Part shown: one piece after another, positions 26,512 to 34,750 of the stretch
Layout: every line of letters starts with the position of its first letter
Numbering within the stretch: the first letter of the stretch is position 1
DNA from: Thermoplasmatota archaeon
Lineage (GTDB): Archaea > Thermoplasmatota > E2 > DHVEG-1
Reading direction: 5' to 3'
DNA length: 43,475 bases
Assembly: GCA_016930995.1 (NCBI GenBank)
Contig: JAFGFQ010000052.1
Coordinates: 1-43,475 of the forward strand
Position numbers and translations under genes: made by a program
Notes under the pieces: generated by a model
What the model was told of the DNA's origin: nothing
The model's input: only the letters and a program-made list of their open reading frames with translations
Database searches by the model: none

Positions 26512-26907
26512 ATGAAAAAAATAATGTTGGTTGATGATGAGAAAGATCAGATTTATTTCATTAAGACCTCCTTTGAGAATCTTTTTGGGAAAGAATATAC
26601 GATTATTCCTGCTGAGAGCGGTGAAAAATGTTTTGAGTTATTGGAGAAAAGCGACCTGCCTCATCTTATTCTTCTTGATATCATGATGCCCCAGATGAAC
26701 GGCTGGGAGGTCTTTGACCGGTTACGCGCGCACCCGCTATGGAAGAGCATTCCGATTATCTTTTTGACAGCCCGGACCGATGAATTTGCTGAGCATGCAG
26801 GTGTTCTTATTGCAGAGGATTATATCAAGAAACCCATTGAAATCACGGAGCTGAAAATCCGTATCGATAACGTGTTGAAAACTGCGAAGAAAAAAGAAAG
26901 CAAGTAG
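26512..26907 (+). CDS. Single-domain response regulator
   Basis: ATG 26512 follows ggagg at 26498-26502. The 131-aa receiver has the acidic pair in MLVDDEKDQ, phospho-acceptor D56 in LILLDIMMPQMNGWEVF, a switch threonine in IIFLTAR, and the conserved lysine in YIKKPIE. There is no output domain, as is common in archaea, so it must act by protein contact. It partners the kinase ending at 26431. The alternative in-frame start at 26485 lacks a ribosome site. Confidence 0.9.
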   Translation: MKKIMLVDDEKDQIYFIKTSFENLFGKEYTIIPAESGEKCFELLEKSDLPHLILLDIMMPQMNGWEVFDRLRAHPLWKSIPIIFLTARTDEFAEHAGVLIAEDYIKKPIEITELKIRIDNVLKTAKKKESK

Positions 26908-26923
26908 TATTTTGGTTGAATCG

Positions 26924-27940
26924 TTACATTTTCTCGGGGAGTATGTTTGATTTGAATACTTCGGTGACGTAGAGATAGTCATAGTTTGCGATGTCCTCTG
27001 GGAATTTTTTTCGTAGGTCCTCCATGACGCGATAGAAATGCTCGAAGTTTGTCGCGTACAGGGTGATTTCCAGGTCATACCCGCCGATTGCTTTGTGGAT
27101 CTCCCAGAGGAAGGGGTTGTTGCTAAGGTAGGTGATGATCTGGTTTTTCTTGTTATAATCACGCAGTGAGAGATTCACGATGAATTCCCGTAGTCCGAGT
27201 TTGTTGATATCCATGGTAATGGAATAGCGTTGGATGACCCCTGATTTGATGAGTTTGTTTATCCGGGAGTGGATGGTCACTGTTGATACTTTAATTTGAC
27301 TTGCGATGTCAACACTGTTGATCCGTGTATTCTTTGCGAGTAAGTTAAGGATCTTATAGTCGACTTGGTCAATATCGACGGTTAGTCCATCGTCTCGGTA
27401 TTCGTAGGCTCTTTCAGACGAGGTCGAGGTGGAAAGTTCGTTGAGCAACAGTGAATGTTTGTATCCGAATGATTCATAGAGCTGGGAAAAGAATATTTCT
27501 TTGAAGTAGTATCGGTAGGCTCGGAGGGTCTCTTCATAAAACGCGTAAAAATGATTTGGGGATTTCACCAGGATGGTAATGATGAGGTCATATCTTCCCT
27601 TTGTGGAAGCGATACTCCAGGTGTTGTTATGGTTGACGAAATGGGTGATGATTTCCTTTTCTTTGTCCGGTGATGCGTACTGAAGGACGATATACAGTCT
27701 GTAGACGGAGAATCCGAGTTTGAATACATCAACCATCGCGTTAAAATTTTTTATAATCCCTTTTGTTTGTAGACGTTTGATGCGGTATTCGACCACACTT
27801 TTCTGAAGGCCGACTTTTTTTGCTACTGATGACAACGATTGTCTTGAATTTAAAAAGAGATGGTACAGGATTTTATGGTCTTTGGAATCGAGTTCTCGCA
27901 CAGTAAAATCATCGTGAATTGGGGTAATAAGGTTTTCCAA
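26924..27940 (-). CDS. Double (tandem) Lrp/AsnC regulator
   Basis: The 338-aa protein contains two complete Lrp units. Unit 1 has a helix-turn-helix at about 17-64 (LDSKDHKILYHLFLNSRQSLSSVAKKVGLQ) and a RAM domain (to about 155). Unit 2 has a helix-turn-helix at about 188-235 (VDYKILNLLAKNTRINSVDIASQIKVSTVTIHSRINKL) followed by a second RAM domain. Ordinary Lrp proteins are about 150 residues and dimerise; here one chain mimics a dimer. The first codon is TTG at 27940, directly after an in-frame stop; a GTG at 27904 is the alternative. It converges with the response regulator with a 16-base gap. The target is unknown. Confidence 0.88.
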   Translation of the reverse strand: MENLITPIHDDFTVRELDSKDHKILYHLFLNSRQSLSSVAKKVGLQKSVVEYRIKRLQTKGIIKNFNAMVDVFKLGFSVYRLYIVLQYASPDKEKEIITHFVNHNNTWSIASTKGRYDLIITILVKSPNHFYAFYEETLRAYRYYFKEIFFSQLYESFGYKHSLLLNELSTSTSSERAYEYRDDGLTVDIDQVDYKILNLLAKNTRINSVDIASQIKVSTVTIHSRINKLIKSGVIQRYSITMDINKLGLREFIVNLSLRDYNKKNQIITYLSNNPFLWEIHKAIGGYDLEITLYATNFEHFYRVMEDLRKKFPEDIANYDYLYVTEVFKSNILPEKM

Positions 27941-28314
27941 TTAGAAATAGTGTGTAAAATCGTTCGTTGTAATGACTTTTTAATGACGAAATAAATGAGT
28001 CACTCTTTATTATTATTTAAAAATAATGATGAAATTAATATATCTATAGTGACTATTTTTTTGAAAAAATGTTTTTTGTAATCAGAAAATCTTTTTCACC
28101 GTCACTAAATAGGGAACAGTTTTATCCTTTTGATATACAGGCACTGAGTTGAGGCGCGTATTTCTTTCTTCAACAAATAGTAATGTCATTTGCTCAGATG
28201 TGTTATCTTTTTGTTCATTTTCATGTATTTTTTAAAAATTATTATGTTTTGTACAAAATATATGTTCAAGTACTTTATGAACTTGGTAATATGTTCCAGG
28301 TATGGAGGATAGCC
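27941..28314. other. Divergent intergenic region with GTCACT boxes
   Basis: This AT-rich gap holds AGTCACTC at 27998-28005, its inverted form AGTGACTA at 28048-28055, and GTCACT at 28101-28106, spaced by about 50 bases. It also holds the palindrome TTTTGTACAAAA at 28247-28258. The gap lies between the double Lrp gene and the caspase-like gene, so these are candidate regulator sites. No RNA gene was seen. Confidence 0.35.
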
Positions 28315-30033
28315 ATGAAAAGAAAAATCGTTGGAATATTGATGTGTATGCTGTTGTTGCTACCTGTATCTAGTGTTCTCGCCTTTCCGTTTCGTACCAA
28401 TTTTAAGAATCAAAAGACACCTACCAGTGATGGTACCGAGTATTGGGCATTACTCGTTGGTGTCAATGAATTCAAAAACCAGCCCTATATGACCAATCTT
28501 TCGCTCTTTAACGGTCAACCTCCAACAGATCTCGATAATCTGCTTCTTGCCTCTAATCACTGGAAAGCAGATCATATTCGCTTGCTGACTGGAAAAAACG
28601 CCTCGATTTTCAATGTGTGTAAGGGGTTTCGTTGGTTGTGCAGAATGGCAGATGCGGACGACATTTGTCTTGTTTATTTCGCAACTCATGGAAGCCCTAT
28701 TTATGATATGCCTCCTGTTGATGAAAACGGAGGGTATGATACCGCGTTGTATATGTATGATACCTATCGTACGCAACTCGGAAAATGGCCAAACTGTTGG
28801 TACTGGTGTTTTCCAAACAAGTTGTATTATTTGTACGATGATACTATTAATAGATATCTCAATCGACTAAAATGTGATGGAGTTTGTCTGATTATTGAAG
28901 CGTGTTTCGCAGGTGGGTTTAATGATACCTATAGCACTGGAATCCAAACAACATATCTTGCTTTTGAGTGGATGAAAAACCTGGGAAGACAACTCAGCGC
29001 ACCTGGGCGCGTCATTTTGATGGCATGCAATAACGATGAGCTAAGTAATGGAAACTTTTTTGGGTACTATCTCATGGAAGGACTGCAGGGATTTGGTGAT
29101 GTGAACAAGGATGGTCTCTGTTCTGCAGAGGAAGCATTTAATTATAGTACTCCAAAAACAAAAGAAATACTCCTTAAGGAATTTGATTTTCCAATGAGCC
29201 CACAGATTTTTGATAGTTATCCCGGTGAGCTTATTTTGACTGATACGGAGATGCCGCCGACGTGTACAAATCTTGTCAATGGATCCTTGGTTGGTCAGGT
29301 TGGATCCGATCAGACGTATTTCTTCAATGCCAGTGATCCTGAAGATGATCAAATAAAATATCATTTCAATTGGGGCGACACAACAGAGGAGTGGACCGGG
29401 CTGTGTTCTTCGGATGAGCCTGTTGAGATGGCTCATGTCTGGGATAAAGAAGGGACCTATAACGTTCTTCTTCGGAATTATGATGAGCATGGGATGTGGT
29501 TCTTTGAGGATAGTTTTCCTAGGACAAGAATCGTTGTCACTATTGAAGATGACCATTGTGTTGACCAGCGGCAAACAGAGCTCTACGATGGATTAAGTCT
29601 GAATGATGGTATCTTTGTAAAAAAATGGTACGCTCAATCATTCGTCCCCACCCAAAGTACTCTTTCAAAGGTTGAGTTAGAGTTGATAGCAAAAGGCAAT
29701 GTCCAGCCAATTACCGTCTCTATCAGAAAGGAACTTACCGGACCAGATCTTACTTCAACCTCCGTATTAATCGGACCAATGGATCTTTATAGACCGATAC
29801 TGAACTGGACAACATTTGACTTCCCAGATATTTCGGTAGCACCTGGTGATACCTATTACATTGTCTGTCATCCGATTTACACGGATGATTCTCTATATGG
29901 GTGGTCATATGCAGGCGCGTCATATGATGATCCATACCCCAATGGTCAAGGATATTCGTCACCTGATTACGGGAGCAATTGGATTATTTATAGCAGAGTT
30001 CATGATTTCTCCTTTGTTACGTATGGGGGTTAA
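28315..30033 (+). CDS. Secreted caspase-like/legumain-like (C13/C14) protease with PKD domain
   Basis: ATG 28315 follows tggagga; the frame extends upstream to 28183 but that part has no ribosome site. The 572-aa protein has a signal peptide, MKRKIVGILMCMLLLLPVSSVLA. A clan-CD domain has ALLVGVNEF, a histidine in YFATHGSP (H125) and a cysteine in IIEACFAGGF (C197), then an EF-hand-like DVNKDGLCSAEEAF. A PKD-like domain follows (FNASDPEDDQIKYHFNWGD ... VWDKEGTYNVLLRNYDEHG), then a C-terminal beta domain resembling carbohydrate-binding jelly rolls. It is probably an extracellular or surface endopeptidase. The adjacent C25 protease suggests a shared processing role. Confidence 0.85.
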   Translation: MKRKIVGILMCMLLLLPVSSVLAFPFRTNFKNQKTPTSDGTEYWALLVGVNEFKNQPYMTNLSLFNGQPPTDLDNLLLASNHWKADHIRLLTGKNASIFNVCKGFRWLCRMADADDICLVYFATHGSPIYDMPPVDENGGYDTALYMYDTYRTQLGKWPNCWYWCFPNKLYYLYDDTINRYLNRLKCDGVCLIIEACFAGGFNDTYSTGIQTTYLAFEWMKNLGRQLSAPGRVILMACNNDELSNGNFFGYYLMEGLQGFGDVNKDGLCSAEEAFNYSTPKTKEILLKEFDFPMSPQIFDSYPGELILTDTEMPPTCTNLVNGSLVGQVGSDQTYFFNASDPEDDQIKYHFNWGDTTEEWTGLCSSDEPVEMAHVWDKEGTYNVLLRNYDEHGMWFFEDSFPRTRIVVTIEDDHCVDQRQTELYDGLSLNDGIFVKKWYAQSFVPTQSTLSKVELELIAKGNVQPITVSIRKELTGPDLTSTSVLIGPMDLYRPILNWTTFDFPDISVAPGDTYYIVCHPIYTDDSLYGWSYAGASYDDPYPNGQGYSSPDYGSNWIIYSRVHDFSFVTYGG

Positions 30034-30162
30034 CTCTTCTTTTTTTCTTTTTGAACCAAAAAATCATCATCATTTGTCTCCCTAAGATGAATGAATTGAA
30101 GGAATGGTGGGTAGGTTGTTATACAAAGATTATTAATATCCTTCTCTTTATAATTATAAATA

Positions 30163-32469
30163 ATGCGAACGACTTTCATTATAATCCTTGGTTTTTTCCT
30201 CCTCCTGTCTCCTCTGCAGATGAGAAGTTCTGGAGAAAATGTTTTCCTTTTCTCTTCCTCAAATCACCATTTAGATTCTCTTCGGAGTTCACTTTCAGAT
30301 GTTGTAGTTGTTGCAGACAGCGATCCGTTCTACAGCATTCTTTGCACAAGCATTGCCTGTTGGTATGAGCAATCTACCAATACAACAGCGCTTCTTCCGT
30401 TCCTTGTTTCCCAAAAAAACAATTTGACATGTGCACAGACACGTTTCCTTCATACCTGCTATCCTCCGACGAACAACACGATTCTGGTGGTAGGTGAACA
30501 TCTGATGTCATCGTATCCAACGATTGAGATTGTTGGGTCTGCTCCAGAGGTGGCAATCTCTCTTGCGACATATGTCTTTACAACAGCACCGTCAGTTCTT
30601 ATCCTTCCTTATACGACTGTTGATGCTTACAAACTGAGTCTTCTTTCTGCACCGCTGGCAAGTTACCTGAACATGCCGATTCTCATCGCTGATGACAACG
30701 ACGAAGAACTTCAAAACGTTTGTACACAACTGCATACCATCCATGCGTTTGTAGTGGGGAATACTACGGTGAACCTTTCAAATGTTACCATCACACGTCT
30801 ACGGGATGAAGAAGCAATCCATGATGCAGTTTTATCGGTTATCAAGGATCAATTTGGGGCTATCAACTACATGACTATGACAAATCCCTCTGATGTCATA
30901 TCACCAGCAGTCCTAAACACCACGCAACAAACGATTTCTGATCATATCATCAATAAGAAAATCATTATTCTTAGTAGGGAACTTGATATTCTTGGAAACG
31001 ATAGCCGTAAATATCCTATCCAGGTTCCCGATGGCATACAGCATGTGCGTATCTCTGGGGAACTTTTACAGAAATCTGTGTCGTCATTGGGGAGGTTTTC
31101 CGTTGTTTCGCCTCTTCTTTTCATGACCCTTACTGATTCAGATGGACATGTTGTTGCCTATGCAAATAGCCTAGGCTATGAGAATGGGAAAACATACCTT
31201 GAAACACTCATCTGTAATTCGTCAGGGGAGTACTGGCTTTCTATTTCTGTGTATCATGGGTTCAAAGGCGGTTTTTTTCTCCAACGTGGTGTTTCTTTCG
31301 TTAATTTGGATGTCATTCTCAATGTGACCATGACTGGTCTTAATTCTCCGCATCTCCCAGTGATTCCTCATCTCTCGAGCCTTGCACCCTATCTTACTGC
31401 AGCTCATGGGGGTCTGATTATCGCGAATGCCTCTTGGGAATTAACTGATAGTGTATATGCCACAGCTGCTCAAGGGTCTGGATCCGGCCCGTGGTACAAT
31501 GAAGCTTTACATCCCTTTGTCAACGAAAAAGTCAACAGAACGGTGCAGCAGCTAGAGGGCATCTTAACTATTCTTGATGAGCATGATCTCCTCAGTGGGT
31601 ATCTCAATGGACCGGCCTGGCTTGCGATTCTTGCTGATACAACGATGATACCGATGTATTATTATAGTCCTTCCCAAGGGGGTATCCCTGAGAAAGGTCT
31701 GCCATCAGATAATCCGTATACTCTTTCCCAGAATCTTTCGGTCGGGCGTCTCATCGGCTGGGATGTACAGGATGTTTCTGTGTTGATAGCACGGACGTTT
31801 TTCTATGAAACAGTCTGTGGTGCGCCGGAGAATCCTGAAGATTGGCATCATCGGTTCAGTTTCGTGTTCGGGGAAGGTTTTGGGGAGACGGGAGGGCTCT
31901 TCCATCAGGTTCCCTATGCAAAAGAAATACGACAGTACGGATTTAATTCAAGGGTCTATGGGATTTTCCGTAACAGTCGGCAATTCATTGAGATGTTTGA
32001 TGTGTTCACTGGAGCAAATTATATCGAGTATCTTGGTCATGGCGACTGGTTTTGGCTGCCTGCGTCTTTCTACGGTTTTGACATGTATTCGAAAGCAGTG
32101 GACGTTGCTCATGTGAAGGACTGGGTTTTTGAGAGGCCAAGTGTTTTTCTTACGTCTGCGTGTCTCATGGGGCGGACCGATGGTCTGCCGCCGGAGATGA
32201 CTATCGGGCTTACCCTGCTTCATGCTGGGTGTAATGGTTTTGTGGGTGCGACACGGGAGACCGGACAAGAATCTGGTCTTTCTGTTCTTGAGAATCATCT
32301 CATTGTTGATAATTGGAGTGTTGGCGAGGCATTACGTGGTGAAAAGCGAACCGATACTGAGTTGCCTACGTTTTATGTGCGCGTCTTGTATGGTGATCCT
32401 GCTTTTAATCCCTACGAGCCACAGCATAGGTTTAGTATTCAAGGACGGCCGGTATTCTTACATCCCTAA
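30163..32469 (+). CDS. Secreted C25 (gingipain-like) cysteine protease with cell-wall-binding-type N-terminus
   Basis: The 768-aa protein has a signal peptide (MRTTFIIILGFFLLLSPLQ). An N-terminal domain resembles the cell-wall-binding type 2 fold (PSVLILPYTTVDAYKLSLLSAPLASYLNMPILIADDNDEEL ... HAFVVGNTTVN). A beta-rich middle is followed by a C25 catalytic region with H626 in EYLGHGDW, C667 in LTSACLMG and GCNGFVGATRETG downstream. Gingipain relatives cleave after Arg or Lys; specificity here is unknown. A TATA-like tattaatatc at 30131-30140 suits a leaderless start at 30163. Confidence 0.85.
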   Translation: MRTTFIIILGFFLLLSPLQMRSSGENVFLFSSSNHHLDSLRSSLSDVVVVADSDPFYSILCTSIACWYEQSTNTTALLPFLVSQKNNLTCAQTRFLHTCYPPTNNTILVVGEHLMSSYPTIEIVGSAPEVAISLATYVFTTAPSVLILPYTTVDAYKLSLLSAPLASYLNMPILIADDNDEELQNVCTQLHTIHAFVVGNTTVNLSNVTITRLRDEEAIHDAVLSVIKDQFGAINYMTMTNPSDVISPAVLNTTQQTISDHIINKKIIILSRELDILGNDSRKYPIQVPDGIQHVRISGELLQKSVSSLGRFSVVSPLLFMTLTDSDGHVVAYANSLGYENGKTYLETLICNSSGEYWLSISVYHGFKGGFFLQRGVSFVNLDVILNVTMTGLNSPHLPVIPHLSSLAPYLTAAHGGLIIANASWELTDSVYATAAQGSGSGPWYNEALHPFVNEKVNRTVQQLEGILTILDEHDLLSGYLNGPAWLAILADTTMIPMYYYSPSQGGIPEKGLPSDNPYTLSQNLSVGRLIGWDVQDVSVLIARTFFYETVCGAPENPEDWHHRFSFVFGEGFGETGGLFHQVPYAKEIRQYGFNSRVYGIFRNSRQFIEMFDVFTGANYIEYLGHGDWFWLPASFYGFDMYSKAVDVAHVKDWVFERPSVFLTSACLMGRTDGLPPEMTIGLTLLHAGCNGFVGATRETGQESGLSVLENHLIVDNWSVGEALRGEKRTDTELPTFYVRVLYGDPAFNPYEPQHRFSIQGRPVFLHP

Positions 32470-32580
32470 AATTTTCTTTGGAATAAAGTATGATGGACGT
32501 AAAATAGAGAAAGGGTATTTAGCAAATTAGGAGAGGAGGAAAGATGGAAAAAAACATACTCCCTCATATTTTACGCCCTT

Positions 32581-32598
32581 AATTAACAATTGTTAATT
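32581..32598. promoter_or_regulatory. 18-bp palindromic operator candidate, site 1
   Basis: AATTAACAATTGTTAATT is a perfect palindrome directly upstream of a TATA-like tttatatta (about 32603-32611). It matches the palindrome core at 34891-34904 exactly and the one at 41514-41527 with one change. Confidence 0.5.
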
Positions 32599-32729
32599 CT
32601 TGTTTATATTACTTTCGCTTTTTCGGGCATTTTTAAACAAAAAAAGGGCGGCAATTCGGAATCTGGGCGGAGGAAAACAGAAAAAACCCCCTCATACGAC
32701 TGTCATCACAATTGTTCTTTCTAACAAAG

Positions 32730-32739
32730 ATTTATAATA
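32730..32739 (+). promoter_or_regulatory. TATA element for the CBS-domain gene
   Basis: tttataatat lies 33-42 bases upstream of ATG 32772, with ggtgat as a possible ribosome site in between. Confidence 0.5.
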
Positions 32740-32771
32740 TCTTTTACTATCCTAACAACCGGTGATGCAGT

Positions 32772-33866
32772 ATGAGTACAGCACAAGACATTTTGAAAAA
32801 AGATATCGTAAAAAAAGATGCCAACGACACCTTCTCTCAAGTTATAAGTGCCTTTACTACCACAGAAGCAGTCATCGTTATGGATCATGAGAAGTATCAG
32901 GGGATGCTGTTGAAACAAGCACTGATGGAGCCAACGGCAACACCGCACACAAAGCTTCACACCTTGCTTTCTCATCCATCACGAATCGCACAGACCACTA
33001 CCCTTGAAGAAATCGCCCGTATCATGGTTGAGAACAATCTGTACATCCTTCCTGTCCTGCAGAACGAGGCTCTTTTAGGGATTGTTACTGCAGATGATGT
33101 CATTAAAAAACTCACGGAACAACACATCGGATCCCAACCTGTGAAGACCATCATGTGTACAACCCCTGTGTCTGTCAGCCCATATGAGACGATTGGAAAG
33201 GTTCTGCATTTGTTCCGGCAAGAGCACCTCTCCTATCTCCCGGTTGTTGATCATACGACCATCGTTGGTACGATTACTCTGGATACACTTCTCAATACCC
33301 TCCTATATACCCATGGTAAAAGTGAAGGGCATGATAACTTCGAATCGCAAAAACGACAAAAGTACGATCTTCCAGTAAAAACCATCATGCAAGAGGAGCC
33401 GGTGCTCATCTCGCCTGATACTGCCATCCAGGACGTCCATGCGCAGATGCACATCTCTGCACTTCCTGGTATGCTTATAGGAAAGGAAAACCATCTGCAT
33501 GGAATCGTTACCCATAAAGAATTCCTTCTCCCGTATGCAGGGGTTGAGAAAGAGGAAACTATCGCCATTCAATTTCATCATCGCAACAATACTGTGCATG
33601 GGTTTAACAAGGAAGAAACGGTTCAGCTCCTGCGAGAGGAATTTCTGAAAAACTATGAAAAATTCCTTGAGGTCGGCTACCTGCATGTTTCCCTTGAGCA
33701 ACATAAAGAGATTAAGCAAGGGCTTCATCGTGTCGTCTGTGAAATGAAACTTTCAGGCAAACCCGGGGCGTTCTACGCTACCCAGGAAGGATACGGCCCA
33801 ATGCAGGCGATGAGAAATGCGTATCAGGCAATCGAACATCAGATAAATAAGGTCAAGAAAGCCTAG
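32772..33866 (+). CDS. Four-CBS-domain protein with ribosome-hibernation-like C-terminal domain
   Basis: The 364-aa protein has four CBS repeats: about 1-50 (degenerate), 60-115 (TTLEEIARIMVENNLYILPVLQNEALLGIVTADDVI), 121-178 (VSPYETIGKVLHLFRQEHLSYLPVVD) and 200-256 (ISPDTAIQDVHAQMHISALPGML). The last 100 residues have the HPF/S30EA-like pattern YLHVSLEQHKE ... HRVVCEMKLSGKPGAFYATQEGYGPMQAMRNAYQAIEHQINKVKK. CBS pairs bind adenosine nucleotides, and HPF domains sit in the small ribosomal subunit to silence it. The combination suggests energy-controlled ribosome hibernation, a theme reported for CBS proteins of other archaea. The HPF assignment rests on pattern only. Confidence 0.75.
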   Translation: MSTAQDILKKDIVKKDANDTFSQVISAFTTTEAVIVMDHEKYQGMLLKQALMEPTATPHTKLHTLLSHPSRIAQTTTLEEIARIMVENNLYILPVLQNEALLGIVTADDVIKKLTEQHIGSQPVKTIMCTTPVSVSPYETIGKVLHLFRQEHLSYLPVVDHTTIVGTITLDTLLNTLLYTHGKSEGHDNFESQKRQKYDLPVKTIMQEEPVLISPDTAIQDVHAQMHISALPGMLIGKENHLHGIVTHKEFLLPYAGVEKEETIAIQFHHRNNTVHGFNKEETVQLLREEFLKNYEKFLEVGYLHVSLEQHKEIKQGLHRVVCEMKLSGKPGAFYATQEGYGPMQAMRNAYQAIEHQINKVKKA

Positions 33867-33903
33867 ACAAGCAGTCCGTTCCGGTGAGCCTTTCTTGGAC
33901 CAA

Positions 33904-34344
33904 TCACGATCCATTGAGATCTTCTTTGGTTTCTTCGACTATTCGATACGAGGTCGTGATTAGTACTGTTGGTTGAAGCATCGCGGACACGGGGCAGTAT
34001 TTCTGCTGTGACAGTTCGATGGCTCTTTGCAGATGAGTTGGATTTAATCCTCTGCCAACAAAAACGAACTCAAGATGGATGGTTGTGAAAACCTTTGGAT
34101 GTGTCTCTGAGCGGTCTGCATGCATGTGAATCACAAGGTCTTTCGTATGGACTTTTTTCTTATGTAAAATTGAGACCACATCGCATCCGGTGCAGCAGCC
34201 AAGTGCCAGCAGCACGAGTTCCATAGGTCGCGTCGCCGCATCAGACCCCGCTTGCTCTTTTTTAGTGTCGATGGGCACCCAGTGATTGCTGTCTGCTTTA
34301 CCAACAAACGAACAACCCTCTATTTGTTTTATCACTACGTCCAT
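33904..34344 (-). CDS. OsmC/Ohr-family thiol peroxidase-like protein
   Basis: ATG 34344 follows aggtga at good spacing; a GTG three codons earlier is less likely. The 146-aa protein has the two OsmC redox cysteines in LGCCTGCDVVSIL and QKYCPVSAML, and RPMELVLLALG typical of the family. OsmC proteins reduce organic hydroperoxides; single-domain YhfA-type versions have undefined roles. The cysteine-rich CCTGC is as in the YhfA branch. It diverges from the lycopene-cyclase-domain gene. Confidence 0.88.
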   Translation of the reverse strand: MDVVIKQIEGCSFVGKADSNHWVPIDTKKEQAGSDAATRPMELVLLALGCCTGCDVVSILHKKKVHTKDLVIHMHADRSETHPKVFTTIHLEFVFVGRGLNPTHLQRAIELSQQKYCPVSAMLQPTVLITTSYRIVEETKEDLNGS

Positions 34345-34414
34345 GTCCTTCACCTAGGAGACATATTCAGTTCTATTGTTTAAATCATTTCTTTATCGCA
34401 GGTGTTTATTTATA

Positions 34415-34750
34415 ATGGCAGTCGTTTCTTTTCTTATGTATTTGTATCTTGTCTTGCTATTCATCTTCGTTATCATCCCGGACAGTGTTCTGCTCTATAT
34501 AAATCGGAAAAAAATACATCTGAAGTCGCTGTGTGTTTCACTCTTTTTCCTCTTTCTCGTTGCGGTATTGTGGGATCAAGTCTCAGTACGAATGGGCCTT
34601 TGGATCTTCTCGCAATCTGAAATGGTTGGATATCTCTTTGGTCTACCGATCGAAGAATATCTGTTTTTTATTTTTGTCCCTCTTCTCTGCATTAACATAT
34701 ATGTTTTAATTGAAGATATCTTTACATCAAGGAAAAAGAAAGGAGTGTAA
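34415..34750 (+). CDS. Lycopene cyclase-domain membrane protein (CrtYc/d type)
   Basis: From ATG 34415 (aggtg upstream) the protein has 111 aa with about three transmembrane helices. It carries the cyclase signature VLWDQVSVRMGLWIFSQSEMVGYLFGLPIEEYLFFIFVPL, matching WDxxxxxxGxWxF...GxxxxLPIEExxFF. Heterodimeric lycopene beta-cyclases of Gram-positive bacteria use two such subunits, and haloarchaeal CrtY fuses them. Only one domain is present and no other carotenoid gene is nearby, so it may form a homodimer, need a partner elsewhere, or act on another isoprenoid. The frame extends upstream to 34376, and an internal start at 34436 is also possible. Confidence 0.75.
   Translation: MAVVSFLMYLYLVLLFIFVIIPDSVLLYINRKKIHLKSLCVSLFFLFLVAVLWDQVSVRMGLWIFSQSEMVGYLFGLPIEEYLFFIFVPLLCINIYVLIEDIFTSRKKKGV

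Larger units (their letters stand above)
32470..32771. other. Intergenic region with operator-like palindrome and A-rich repeats
   Basis: The gap contains an 18-bp perfect palindrome AATTAACAATTGTTAATT (32581-32598), followed after 6 bases by a TATA-like tttatatta. It also has ACAATTGT again near 32708-32715, two GGAGGAAA...CTCAT repeats (32535-32567 and 32669-32695), and a TATA box tttataatat (32730-32739) before the CBS gene. A 12-codon ORF at 32544-32582 follows a very strong ggagaggaggaaag but is too short to call. Confidence 0.45.

Noticed and set aside
28183..28314. Upstream extension of the caspase-like protein
   Set aside because: AT-rich, no ribosome site, and the signal peptide begins at ATG 28315 after tggagga.
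32544..32582. 12-codon ORF after a very strong ggagaggaggaaag
   Set aside because: Striking ribosome site, but the ORF is too short to support as a gene and it overlaps an A-rich repeat segment that occurs elsewhere without an ATG.
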